This document shows positions 7,384 to 15,412 of a DNA stretch of 42,264 bases, piece by piece (the stretch's first letter is position 1; each line of letters opens with the position of its first letter). This stretch comes from Lachnospiraceae bacterium UBA4348 (GTDB lineage Bacteria > Bacillota > Clostridia > Lachnospirales > Lachnospiraceae): positions 1 to 42,264 of the forward strand of contig DGTA01000058.1 in assembly GCA_002394165.1 (NCBI GenBank). Reading direction: 5' to 3'. The notes under the pieces are model-generated. The model saw only the letters and a program-made list of their open reading frames with translations, did no database searches and had not been told where the DNA came from. Made by a program: the position numbers and the translations under genes.

Positions 7384-8088
7384 TCATTCGGCGGCCAGCC
7401 TGTAGCCGATGCCTACTTCGGTGAACAGGTATTCAGGTCTGGCGGGATTAGTCTCAATTTTATGGCGGATATTGGCCATGTTGACGCGGAGGATCTGGTT
7501 GTCCTTTCCCATGCGGGGGCCCCACAGTTCCTTCATGATAAAATCGTATGTCAGCACTTTTCCTTCATGCCTGGCGAGAAGCTCGACGATACGGTATTCA
7601 CTTCTGGTCAGCTTACAGTCTCTGCCGGAGCGTAGGACTTTATGGTTATCAAAGTCCACGGTCAGTTCCCGTACGGTGAGAGTTCCGCGGGAGATCACCT
7701 CTATATTACCGACAGCGGTCCTGACATGGCGCAGGGCTGTACGGACACGGGCGAGAAATTCAGCAGTGCCGAATGGCTTGCAGATGTAATCGTCCGCGCC
7801 CAGATCCAGAGCCAGGACCTTGTCCTTTTCCATGGTGCGGGCAGATACGACCAGGACCGGTATCCCTGACCAGCTTCGAAGTTTCTTGAGTATTTCCACG
7901 CCGTCCATATCAGGCAGGCCAAGGTCCAGTATGATCAGGTTGGGGCAGTGGGATTCGATCATCAGCATGGCATCGGCTCCGGTCTGGGCTTTAAGTACTT
8001 TGTAGCCGCTTCTGGTCAAAGTGGCTGTCATGAAACGGAGGATAGTTTCTTCGTCTTCAATGATCAGTATTTTATCCCGAATAATCAT
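7384..8088 (-). CDS. kdpE: KdpE-like OmpR-family response regulator
   Basis: A 234-residue two-domain regulator. The receiver domain (about 5-118) has the acidic pair ED (11-12), the phosphorylation site Asp55 in IILDLGLPD and the conserved lysine in DDYICKPFG. The C-terminal winged helix (about 135-232) contains LTRSEYRIVELLARHEGKVL and MKELWGP, and ends in FTEVGIGYRLAAE. Its closest resemblance is KdpE, supported by the KdpD-type kinase directly upstream (34-base gap). AAGGAG lies 8 bases before the ATG. No kdpFABC potassium pump is in the window, so targets are unknown; K+ uptake is the usual output of the family. Confidence 0.85.
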   Translation of the reverse strand: MIIRDKILIIEDEETILRFMTATLTRSGYKVLKAQTGADAMLMIESHCPNLIILDLGLPDMDGVEILKKLRSWSGIPVLVVSARTMEKDKVLALDLGADDYICKPFGTAEFLARVRTALRHVRTAVGNIEVISRGTLTVRELTVDFDNHKVLRSGRDCKLTRSEYRIVELLARHEGKVLTYDFIMKELWGPRMGKDNQILRVNMANIRHKIETNPARPEYLFTEVGIGYRLAAE

Positions 8089-8122
8089 TATTCCAGCTCC
8101 TTGCAGTCAGTATGTCAGTTTT

Positions 8123-9190
8123 TCAGTCAAGCGGCAGCGTAAAGCTCGCCTTTGCGCCACCCAGCGTATTCTCAAAGCGGAAATTTCCGTCATGGGCCCG
8201 GATGATCGCTTTGCAGACCCGAAGGCCTATTCCCATGCCTCTCTTTTTGTCCGTATCTTTATTCCACGAAAGTGTCAGATTGTCATCCTTCAGCTTATCA
8301 AGGATCTCCTGATCAAACCCGCCTCCGTCATCCTCAACGGAAAAGACGGCGAAGCCGTCCGCTTCCCGCACATTCATCTCCAGGAACGTTATCTGTTCAC
8401 CGTGAAGGATAGAGTTTTCCGCCAGATTGAACAGCACCTGCTCGATCAGGATCGGATCCATGGGAACAAAGACCGGAGTGTCCGGTACAGATACCGTCAG
8501 CGGGGCAGACGGATACGCTTTGAGGATCTTCTGGGCTGTTTCACCCAGGATCTCCTCTGCCGCCCACATCTCTTTTGACGTGATATAGCTTCCCTCGATC
8601 TTTGTCACGGAAAGCAGATTTTCCACCATACGCAGCAGCCACTGGGATTCATCCTGAATATCCTTGAGAAGCACTCTGGCCTCATGAGTGCTTATATCCG
8701 GCTCATCCAGAAGTGTGGAAGCGGCGCCTATGATGGATGTCAGGGGTGTCCTGATGTCGTGGGAGACAGACCGCAGCAGGTCTGTCCGGATCTTCTCGCG
8801 CTCATTTTCCATCTTCAGGATATCCCGCTGTTTGACCTGGGAGGTCAGCGTGCTGGTGATCAGTGATACGACCAGCAGGGAGAAGAATGTCAGAGGATAG
8901 CCGGAGATGGAGAAATTGACGGCCATATAAGGGTAGGTGAAAAAATAATTGACACATATAACGCCCAGTACGGATGCGATCATTCCGTAAACATAGCCCT
9001 CTGTAAAACGGGAGATCAGAAGAACAGCCAGAACGAAGACAGGAGAAGCATATCCTTCTATGCCGTCCGCATTGCGGAAGAATGAACAGATCAGGACAGC
9101 GCCGGCAAATATGGTGATAAATGCAGCGGCGTTTCTGGATACTTTTTTGGCCTTTGATATCAGGCGCTTTGCTGAGCGGTTAAAAAACAC
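8123..9190 (-). CDS. KdpD-like sensor histidine kinase, short form
   Basis: At 355 residues this is far shorter than classical KdpD (about 900). It starts directly with the DUF4118 membrane region: four helices in roughly 20-118, including the conserved NYFFTYPYMA-type loop. The kinase part follows, with SVSHDIRTPLTSI (phospho-accepting His144), an N box (NLAENSILHG), G1 (VEDDGGGF) and G2 (KRGMGIGLRVCK). The N-terminal KdpD and Usp-like domains that bind c-di-AMP or ATP in other species are missing. GTG is the start, with AAAGGA about 9 bases upstream. It forms a two-gene operon with the KdpE-like regulator. Confidence 0.85.
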   Translation of the reverse strand: MFFNRSAKRLISKAKKVSRNAAAFITIFAGAVLICSFFRNADGIEGYASPVFVLAVLLISRFTEGYVYGMIASVLGVICVNYFFTYPYMAVNFSISGYPLTFFSLLVVSLITSTLTSQVKQRDILKMENEREKIRTDLLRSVSHDIRTPLTSIIGAASTLLDEPDISTHEARVLLKDIQDESQWLLRMVENLLSVTKIEGSYITSKEMWAAEEILGETAQKILKAYPSAPLTVSVPDTPVFVPMDPILIEQVLFNLAENSILHGEQITFLEMNVREADGFAVFSVEDDGGGFDQEILDKLKDDNLTLSWNKDTDKKRGMGIGLRVCKAIIRAHDGNFRFENTLGGAKASFTLPLD

Positions 9191-9284
9191 GATCTGATTC
9201 CTTTCCGTAAGCGAATGACCGGACCGCCTGATATATATGAACAGGATCAGACCGTTCCTTACATGGTATTTTATATGATATCGC

Positions 9285-9302
9285 TGTTAAGACTTTGTTA
9301 AG
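9285..9302 (-). promoter_or_regulatory. Direct repeat, possible response-regulator site
   Basis: On the minus strand CTTAACA occurs twice with an 11-base period (9285-9291 and 9296-9302 in plus coordinates), about 95 bases upstream of the kdpD-like start. Seven-base direct repeats one helical turn apart are the usual layout of OmpR-family sites, so autoregulation is plausible. An AT-rich TATAAAAT follows at about 9267-9276. This is a by-eye candidate. Confidence 0.4.
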
Positions 9303-9314
9303 GATTCTGCCCTC

Positions 9315-9441
9315 AAAAAAAAACGGACAGCGTTCATCAGGAATGAAGCTGCCCGTCAGAGGTTCTCCCCGATGGGAGAGGGTGGGTGTCAAAGACTGTC
9401 ATCACAGGTCAGGTCCTGCAGCTTTGACATCTCTGATTATA
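9315..9441 (-). ncRNA. Candidate small RNA or attenuated leader upstream of kdpD
   Basis: On the minus strand a TATAAT (9436-9441) is followed by three structures. The first is a hairpin with arms TGTCAAAG and CTTTGACA (9387-9429). The second is a CTCCC/GGGAG hairpin near 9367-9379. The last is a terminator whose arms (9323-9337 and 9343-9356, one bulge and one G-U) run into nine U (9315-9323). The transcript would be about 115 nt and points at the kdpD gene. The -35 region is poor. I recognise no riboswitch class. The remaining part of the 9191-9596 gap, toward the TRAP genes, holds only an AT-rich stretch and the AAGGAAAGGGG site for the permease. Confidence 0.4.
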
Positions 9442-9596
9442 CCCTGCCGGAACGTTAACGGACAGTTCGGGCATGCAGCCATTCTGACAAGCAGCTTAAA
9501 AAAACGGATCATGGGATAAGGTTTTCTGAACAGGTAATTAACGGGAAAAGGTCATATACTCCTTATATATTATATGCCGTAAGGAAAGGGGAAGAT

Positions 9597-10208
9597 ATGG
9601 GAAAAAACATGGAAAAGAACCAAGTTTCACCGGTCAGGAATCTTTTCGCAGCAGCGGAGAAGATAGAACTGGCCATCGGCGGATTTTGCCTGGCGACGCT
9701 GTTCGTTGTGGTACTGATCGGTATCGTCAGCCGCCTGATGAACATGAATGCGGCCTGGTATGAGGAGACGACGAGAGTGTTCTTCCTGTGGATGATGTGG
9801 GTCGGTGTCGGCGCCGGTTTTAACCACAGCGAATCATCCAGAGTGACCTTCGTTGTCAACAAGCTACCGGAAGCCGGACAGAAGATCTGTCATATCTTGT
9901 ATTATGTTTTTAACTTTCTGATGTTTGCGATCATCATCTGGTTCGGCGTGCGTGCAGCCATGCAGCAGGCCAAGATGGGTGAGATGGGTTCGGCCCTCCG
10001 CATTCCCATGTGGCTGGTCGGCATCGCGGTCCCGATCGGCGGCGTCTTCGGCTTTATCGGAACGCTCAACACGCTCCTGTTCGAGAACTGGCGGCTGAAA
10101 ACGACGGCAGATGAGCTTGAGATGGAAGAGATCGCTGAGCAGACAAAGAAACAGATCGCCGAGGAAGAGGCTGCTGAAAGAGCCGGAGAAGGGAGGAGAA
10201 GGAAATGA
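9597..10208 (+). CDS. TRAP transporter small permease (DctQ-type)
   Basis: 203 residues with four membrane helices in about 25-165. The DctQ signature region reads AAWYEETTRVFFLWMMWVG, followed by the R-V-T-F stretch (SRVTFVVNKLP). The C-terminal 35 residues are an unusually acidic and basic helix (EEIAEQTKKQIAEEEAAER) not needed for transport. AAGGAAAGGGG precedes the ATG. It overlaps the large permease by four bases (ATGA), so the two form one unit. The substrate is unknown: TRAP systems import organic acids such as dicarboxylates or sugar acids. No DctP binding-protein gene is adjacent on either side. Confidence 0.9.
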   Translation: MGKNMEKNQVSPVRNLFAAAEKIELAIGGFCLATLFVVVLIGIVSRLMNMNAAWYEETTRVFFLWMMWVGVGAGFNHSESSRVTFVVNKLPEAGQKICHILYYVFNFLMFAIIIWFGVRAAMQQAKMGEMGSALRIPMWLVGIAVPIGGVFGFIGTLNTLLFENWRLKTTADELEMEEIAEQTKKQIAEEEAAERAGEGRRRK

Positions 10209-11482
10209 GTATATTTATCCTTGTTGTCTTTATGGTACTGATGCTCCTTGGCATCCCGGTAGCTGTTTCCCTGGGAATTGCCAGTATCGGCGCGATCCTG
10301 ATCTATGACACCTCCACGATCGCCTCCGCTGTCAAGCTGATGTATTCTTCAATGAACAGCTTCGTCATGGTGGCGGTTCCGCTGTTTTTCCTGGCAGGCG
10401 TCTTGATGGAAAGAGGCGGCGTGGCACAAAAGATCTTTGATTTCTGCGAAGACATCGTAGGATGGATCGCGGGCGGCCTCGGCCACGTGAACATCCTGAC
10501 CAGTATCCTGTTCGCAGGCATGAGCGGCTCCTCCGTCGCAGACGTGGCCTCCATCGGTGCCCTGTGCGCCAACGCCATGATCCGTTCCGGTTATCCGGCT
10601 CCCTACGCCTGGGGTACCACTCTGGCCAGCTCCATGCTGGCAACGGTCATTCCGCCTTCCATCCTGATGGTCGTGGCGGCGGCCGTGGCACAGGTGTCCA
10701 TGGGCAAAGCTCTGTTCGCGGGCATCATTCCCGGTGTCCTCCTGGGTGTGATCATGATGGTCTACAACTACATCTACTGCAAGACTCACAAGATCGGTCA
10801 TGTCATTCCCTTTGACGGGAAAAAGCTCGGCAAAAGCTTCCTGAGCTCCCTTCCGGCCCTGCTGGTCCCGGTCATCCTGCTGGGCGGCATGTATACCGGA
10901 TACTTTACCTCCACCGAGGCGGCCGCGATCTGCGTGTTCTACACCCTCATCGTTTCCATGTTCATCTACCGGAAAATGAAGGTGCGTGAGCTTCCGGAGG
11001 TCTTCATGCAGGTGGCTAAGAACACCGGTACGGTGCTGTTTGTCGCCATCACGGCCAAGCCCGCCGGACAGCTGTTCACCCTGGACGGGTTCCCGGAGCA
11101 GGTAGCGAGGTCCATCACCGGCATCTCCTCCAATCCGATCCTGGTCATGCTGCTGATCTTCCTGCTGCTTTGCATCATCGGCATGTTCATGGACGCTACG
11201 GCGGCCATTTACATCTTCATGCCCATCCTGCTGCCGACAGCGACGAGCGTGGGCGTTGACCCGCTGTTCTTCGTGGTGTTCATGGTCATTGCGCTGGCGT
11301 TTGGCCTGATCACACCGCCGGTAGGCGTGTGCCTGTATGCAGCCTGCAATGTTTCCGGGCTTTCGATGGAGAAGATCACCAAAGGCCTGGTGCCCTGGCT
11401 GATCCTGCTGTTTGCGGCCCTGTTGGTGTTTATCCTTTTGCCGCAGATCATAACTGTTCCTGTGAATATGCTGTTTGCCTGA
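10205..11482 (+). CDS. TRAP transporter large permease (DctM-type)
   Basis: 425 residues, about 12 membrane helices. Family hallmarks are the opening VFMVLMLLGIPVAVSLGIAS, SGSSVADVASIGALCANAMI with its conserved S-G-S-x-x-A-D and G-Y-P (SGYPAPYA), IPPSILMVVAA, and near the end GLITPPVGVCLYAACNVSG. It is the ion-coupled transport subunit of the TRAP system and pairs with the DctQ-type protein before it. RBS GGGAGGAGAAGG lies inside the upstream gene. An intrinsic terminator follows at 11512-11569, closing the two-gene unit without a periplasmic-type binding protein. Confidence 0.92.
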   Translation: MSIFILVVFMVLMLLGIPVAVSLGIASIGAILIYDTSTIASAVKLMYSSMNSFVMVAVPLFFLAGVLMERGGVAQKIFDFCEDIVGWIAGGLGHVNILTSILFAGMSGSSVADVASIGALCANAMIRSGYPAPYAWGTTLASSMLATVIPPSILMVVAAAVAQVSMGKALFAGIIPGVLLGVIMMVYNYIYCKTHKIGHVIPFDGKKLGKSFLSSLPALLVPVILLGGMYTGYFTSTEAAAICVFYTLIVSMFIYRKMKVRELPEVFMQVAKNTGTVLFVAITAKPAGQLFTLDGFPEQVARSITGISSNPILVMLLIFLLLCIIGMFMDATAAIYIFMPILLPTATSVGVDPLFFVVFMVIALAFGLITPPVGVCLYAACNVSGLSMEKITKGLVPWLILLFAALLVFILLPQIITVPVNMLFA

Positions 11483-11511
11483 GCGAAAGATCCGACAGAA
11501 AAAATGACGAT

Positions 11512-11569
11512 GGGGACGTTCCCAAACTGCTTCCTGATGAAGGGGGCAGAGTGGGAACGTCCCCTTTTT
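11512..11569 (+). terminator. Terminator built on a GGGGACGTTCCC palindrome
   Basis: Thirteen-base perfect arms (11512-11524 and 11552-11564) separated by 27 bases and followed by five T. It ends the TRAP operon. The arm sequence belongs to the same GGGGACgTTC repeat family as elements near 20.1-20.4 kb and 36.2 kb. Confidence 0.8.
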
Positions 11570-11637
11570 CGACTTTCGGTCGATTTTTCTTGACTTCAGA
11601 AAAAGGATGCGTTATCATAAAAACCGACCGATAGTCG
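11570..11637 (+). promoter_or_regulatory. TetR-gene promoter with two flanking operators
   Basis: Promoter: TTGACT (11590-11595), 17-base spacer, TATCAT (11613-11618). Two 13-base palindromes with the same half sites flank it: CGACTTTCGGTCG (11570-11582) and CGACCGATAGTCG (11625-11637). They are also inverted copies of each other (17 of 18 bases with the flanking T/A run). A repressor bound to both could block or loop the promoter. The TetR-type gene 16 bases downstream is the obvious candidate, implying autoregulation together with the exporter behind it. Confidence 0.8.
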
Positions 11638-11653
11638 AAAAAGGAGAAACGAT

Positions 11654-12244
11654 ATGAAAAAAGGGGAAAAAAGGAAACAGGAGCTGCTTAAGATCGCCTA
11701 CAGGATGTTCATTTCCCGCGGTTATGAGAATACCAGCGTAGATGACATTATCGAGGAAGCCGGGATCGCCAAGGGGACATACTACTATTATTTTAAGAGC
11801 AAGGAACAGACCCTGGAGGAGGTCATCGGCATGATGATCGAGCAGGAAGCGGAAACAGCCGGGAAGATCGTATCATCAGCGCTTCCTGTCCCGCAGAAGA
11901 TCGCCGGCATTGTCTCCTCCATCCGTCCATCGAAGGAAGAGCTTCCAATCGAGGGAGCCCTGATGAGGCCTGAAAATATCATTATGCATAACAAGATCAG
12001 GCGCAAACTGACCGAAACGGTCGTGCCGATCCTTTCCGAAGTGGTGGAGGAAGGGATCCGGGAGGGCTTTTTTTCCTGTGACTGCATCCCGGAACGGGTC
12101 AGGATGCTGCTCACTGTCAGTAATGAAACTTTTGATGAGGAAAACTTCACAGAACGGGATATATCTGTGTTTATCGATATGGCGGAAAAACTGCTGGGCG
12201 CAAAGCCGGGGACAATGGAGTTTATCAGGGAACTGATCAGGTGA
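11654..12244 (+). CDS. TetR/AcrR-family transcriptional regulator
   Basis: 196 residues. The N-terminal helix-turn-helix (about 8-55) reads KIAYRMFISRGYENTSVDDI, then EEAGIAKGTYYYYFKSKEQ, the standard TetR DNA-recognition helix. The C-terminal ligand domain is divergent, as usual. AAAGGAG lies about 7 bases before the ATG. Palindromic sites around its own promoter suggest it represses itself and the overlapping MFS exporter gene; the CPBP protease gene may belong to the same transcript. The inducing compound is unknown. Confidence 0.92.
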   Translation: MKKGEKRKQELLKIAYRMFISRGYENTSVDDIIEEAGIAKGTYYYYFKSKEQTLEEVIGMMIEQEAETAGKIVSSALPVPQKIAGIVSSIRPSKEELPIEGALMRPENIIMHNKIRRKLTETVVPILSEVVEEGIREGFFSCDCIPERVRMLLTVSNETFDEENFTERDISVFIDMAEKLLGAKPGTMEFIRELIR

Positions 12245-12255
12245 GGAAACGTAAG

Positions 12256-13509
12256 ATGAAAAAGGACAATTTCAGGAAATTCCTGCTCCTGTGGATGGGA
12301 GAATTGATCTCGTCCATCGGAGGAGGCCTCACCAGCTTCGGACTTGGCGTCTATATCTTCCGACAGACGGGAAGCGCTGCCGGTATGGCGCTTGTTACTC
12401 TGCTTGGTTTTCTGCCGACCGTGCTGCTTTCCCTGCCTGCCGGTGTTCTGGCGGACCGATATGACCGAAGGCTGCTGATGATGATCGGAGACGGGTGCTC
12501 TGCACTGGGAATCCTCTATATCCTGCTCTGTATGATGAATGGCGGTGCGTCGCTTGCGCAGATCTGCAGAGGGGTATTTATCAGCGCTGTTTTCTCGGCT
12601 CTTCTGGAGCCTTCTTACCGGGCTACGATCACGGATCTTCTTGAAGAGGAGGAGTACTCGCGGGCAAGCGGACTGGTATCGCTGGCGGGAAGCGCGAGAT
12701 ATCTGTTCTCGCCGGTCATCGCGGGCTTCCTTCTGGCAGCTGCCGATGTTAAGCTCCTGCTTGTGATCGACATCTGCACATTCTTTCTGACCATCATCAG
12801 TGCGGCCGTTGTCAGAAAGGGGATCGGCAGTAAGAAGACGCAGGAGGCAGAACCGTTTGGAAAGAGCCTGCGGGAGGGATGGAGGATCATCCGTGAGAAA
12901 AAGGGCGTGCTGGTGCTGGTGGCGGTGTCTTCAGTGATCACCCTCTTCATGGGCGTTTTCCAGGTGCTGGCGGAGCCTCTTATACTGTCTTTCAACAGTG
13001 CGAAGACACTTGGCCTGGCGGAAACGATCTGTGCCGGCGGAATGCTCGTGAGCAGCATTTTCCTCGGCGCCAGGGGCATTAAAGGGAATTATGTGCGGAC
13101 GCTTGGACTGTCGCTTATGCTGTCCGGGCTGTTCATGACCGGCTTCGGGTTGTTTGAGAATATGATCTTGATCTGCATCTTCGGATTTTTGTTTTTTGCA
13201 GCGCTGCCCTTTGCCAATAACTGCCTGGATTATCTGGTCAGGACGAACATACCCGATCAGGCGCAGGGAAGGGCCTGGGGGATGATCGGTTTTCTCTCCC
13301 AGCTCGGTTATGCGGCAGCCTATGCGGTATCCGGCGCAGCAGCGGACACAGCCGGCGCGATAGGAGGCCGCGGCGTCGGAAGAGGTTCTGCGCTGGTGAT
13401 CATGGCTGCGGGGATCCTCCTTGCAGCCGCGTCCGCGCTGGTTTTCCTGCCGCGGAGCATCCGGGACCTGGAGATGAGATCATATAAAGCCGCATCCGCG
13501 GCAGAGTGA
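12256..13509 (+). CDS. MFS exporter, macrolide-efflux-like
   Basis: 417 residues, 12 membrane helices. The start region LLWMGELISSIGGGLTSFGL and the loop GVLADRYDRRLLMMIGD (MFS motif A, G-x-x-x-D-R-x-x-R-R) match the MefA/TMS group of drug:H+ antiporters. The chosen ATG at 12256 has GAGG nine bases upstream; a GTG at 12241 overlaps the TetR stop but has no better site. It follows a TetR regulator directly, the usual arrangement for an inducible exporter. The substrate cannot be read from the sequence; antibiotic or peptide efflux is only the family's common role. Confidence 0.87.
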   Translation: MKKDNFRKFLLLWMGELISSIGGGLTSFGLGVYIFRQTGSAAGMALVTLLGFLPTVLLSLPAGVLADRYDRRLLMMIGDGCSALGILYILLCMMNGGASLAQICRGVFISAVFSALLEPSYRATITDLLEEEEYSRASGLVSLAGSARYLFSPVIAGFLLAAADVKLLLVIDICTFFLTIISAAVVRKGIGSKKTQEAEPFGKSLREGWRIIREKKGVLVLVAVSSVITLFMGVFQVLAEPLILSFNSAKTLGLAETICAGGMLVSSIFLGARGIKGNYVRTLGLSLMLSGLFMTGFGLFENMILICIFGFLFFAALPFANNCLDYLVRTNIPDQAQGRAWGMIGFLSQLGYAAAYAVSGAAADTAGAIGGRGVGRGSALVIMAAGILLAAASALVFLPRSIRDLEMRSYKAASAAE

Positions 13510-13524
13510 GAGGAGGAATAAATA

Positions 13525-14364
13525 ATGCAGACTTATAAATACAGGCCCGTCCTGTTCTTCGTACTGGCTTACCTGTTTACATGGATCTTCTGGATCCCCG
13601 CGATCTTTACCGGCGGAAATGCCGGAGCCGTCCTTATGCTGACCGGACTGATCGCACCGGCCGTTGTCTCTACCGTTGTCATTCTTACGTCCGGGTCTGC
13701 CCTTCTGAAGAAGGACCTGAAGATCAAGCTCATCGGCTTTTATAAAGTGAAATGGATGAATGTCCTGCTCGCGGTCCTTCTGTTTGCCGGGATGGTCGTC
13801 TGCTCCATTTTGCTGTCCCTTGCGTTCGGTCAGCCACTGAGCCAGTTCTCGTTTACGGAGGACTTTTCTTTTACCGGAGTCGGGATCGGCAGTGCACTGG
13901 TGACAGTGACACTGGCCTCGATCATCGAGGAGGTCGGCTGGAAAGGCTATTGTGAAGATTCGATCGGGGCTTACATGAACTGGTTTATGGAATCACTGAT
14001 CTTTGGGGTGCTGTGGTCTTTCTGGCATTTCCCGCTGATCTTTATCCGGGGAACCTATCAGGCCGGTCTTATGGTCAATCCCCTGTATGTGATCAATTTC
14101 TTCATCAGCGGCATCCCCCTGGGATTTATCATCACCTGGGTCTACCTGGTGAGTGACCGGTCCATTCTGGCCTGCATGATATTTCACCTTGCGGTGAATT
14201 TTCTCCAGGAGAAGATCGCCATGACGCCGGAAACCAAATGTGTGGAAACGATCGTGGTGACGATCGCTGCAGCTGTGATCGTAGTCATGAACAGGGATAT
14301 GTTCTTTGAGACGAGGCATGTGGGGAAACTTCTGGAGACCAGATACGGCGTTGCTGAAAACTGA
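13525..14364 (+). CDS. CPBP-family intramembrane metalloprotease
   Basis: 279 residues with about eight helices. The Abi/CPBP motifs are present: EEVGWKGY (135-142, normally EExxxRG, here with Lys in place of Arg), FWHFP (167-171) and a later histidine in MIFHLAVNF. Relatives process prenylated or membrane proteins and often give self-immunity to bacteriocins. AGGAGGAA precedes the ATG. It lies 15 bases behind the MFS gene, so it is probably co-expressed with the TetR-controlled exporter. That would fit a small resistance or immunity set (inference). Confidence 0.85.
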   Translation: MQTYKYRPVLFFVLAYLFTWIFWIPAIFTGGNAGAVLMLTGLIAPAVVSTVVILTSGSALLKKDLKIKLIGFYKVKWMNVLLAVLLFAGMVVCSILLSLAFGQPLSQFSFTEDFSFTGVGIGSALVTVTLASIIEEVGWKGYCEDSIGAYMNWFMESLIFGVLWSFWHFPLIFIRGTYQAGLMVNPLYVINFFISGIPLGFIITWVYLVSDRSILACMIFHLAVNFLQEKIAMTPETKCVETIVVTIAAAVIVVMNRDMFFETRHVGKLLETRYGVAEN

Positions 14365-14377
14365 GATCTGAGGACAG

Positions 14378-14407
14378 ATGACTTCACCTGAGAAAACATG
14401 ATATAAT
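14378..14407 (+). promoter_or_regulatory. Promoter of the ribokinase operon
   Basis: A perfect -10 TATAAT (14402-14407) with ATGACT (14378-14383) 18 bases upstream as a moderate -35. It sits between the CPBP gene and the ribokinase, separating the two units. Confidence 0.6.
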
Positions 14408-14478
14408 CGGTACAGGCAGGATCTGCAAATTTAAAAGTGCCTGAGAAAAACGGAGAAGAAAGACAGAGAGGTAGCCAT

Positions 14479-15387
14479 ATGAAAATTTTAAATTTCGGTT
14501 CCATCAATATCGATATTACTTACCGCGTCCCGCATTTCGTACGCCCGGGGGAGACGTTATCCGCCCGCAGCGTAACCAGGAACGCAGGAGGAAAAGGATT
14601 TAACCAGTCCGTCGCGCTGGCCAGGGCGGGCTGTGAGGTCTGTCATGCCGGCCACATCGGGGAGGATGGGGCATTCCTGCTTGATCTGTGTAAAAAGTAC
14701 GGGGTCGGAACGGATGACCTGACGATGGTCGATGTGCCCACCGGAAATGCCGTCATCCAGGTGGATGATGACGGCGCAAACTGCATCATGCTCTACGGGG
14801 GAGCCAACCAGGCAATGGACATGGATTTTATCAGGCAGGTGCTGTCCCACTTTGAGAAGGGTGACATGATCGTTCTACAAAATGAGATCAACTGTATGAA
14901 CGAGATCATGCAGATGGCTCACGATGCGGGACTTTTGATCGCGATCAATCCGGCGCCCATGAATGATAATGTTTCGAAGGAGTCACTGAAACTGGCAGAC
15001 TGGATCATCCTGAACGAGACCGAAGCGGAAGAACTGACGGGAGAAAAGGATCCGAAGGAGCAGCTCGAAAAACTTGCAGACAGGTTCCCGGATTCTGCTT
15101 TCCTTCTGACGCTCGGGGTGCGCGGATCGATCTGTCAGACCGGAGGAGAGAGGTTTACGCTGGGATCCTGTAAAGTGAATGCGGTGGACACCACGGCGGC
15201 CGGTGATACCTTTGCCGGATTTTTCCTGGCTGAGCTCACCGCCGGTGCCGCTCCGGACCGGGCGCTTCTGACAGCGACCCGCGCTTCGGCGCTGGCGGTC
15301 ATGAAACAGGGAGCGGCCCAGTCCATTCCTTCCATGGAGGAGGTCCGTGCCTGCAGCCTGGTGCCGGCTGAGTTTTCATGGAACTGA
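14479..15387 (+). CDS. rbsK: Ribokinase (PfkB family)
   Basis: 302 residues. MKILNFGSINIDITYRVPHF opens the substrate lid; NAGGKGFNQSVALARAG is the ribokinase N-A-G-G-K-G-x-N-Q signature; INPAPMND and ILNETEAEELTG are typical of RbsK; and DTTAAGDTFAGFF holds the anion hole and catalytic aspartate. It phosphorylates ribose or a similar sugar at the 5-OH using ATP. AGAGAGG lies 7 bases before the ATG at 14479; an in-frame upstream start at 14437 lacks a site. It is first in an operon with a DUF1349 protein and an aldo/keto reductase. No ribose transporter is near, so the real substrate may be a nucleoside-derived or other sugar. Confidence 0.85.
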   Translation: MKILNFGSINIDITYRVPHFVRPGETLSARSVTRNAGGKGFNQSVALARAGCEVCHAGHIGEDGAFLLDLCKKYGVGTDDLTMVDVPTGNAVIQVDDDGANCIMLYGGANQAMDMDFIRQVLSHFEKGDMIVLQNEINCMNEIMQMAHDAGLLIAINPAPMNDNVSKESLKLADWIILNETEAEELTGEKDPKEQLEKLADRFPDSAFLLTLGVRGSICQTGGERFTLGSCKVNAVDTTAAGDTFAGFFLAELTAGAAPDRALLTATRASALAVMKQGAAQSIPSMEEVRACSLVPAEFSWN

Positions 15388-15412
15388 GTGAGATAAGGGA
15401 GAAACTGACAGT

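Noticed and set aside
9395..9425. CAGGTCAGGTCC-TGCAGC resembling the SRP RNA loop
   Set aside because: The GGAAGGAAGCAG part that defines the SRP RNA apical loop is missing, and the pairing around it does not form the SRP hairpin. The similarity is a short chance match.
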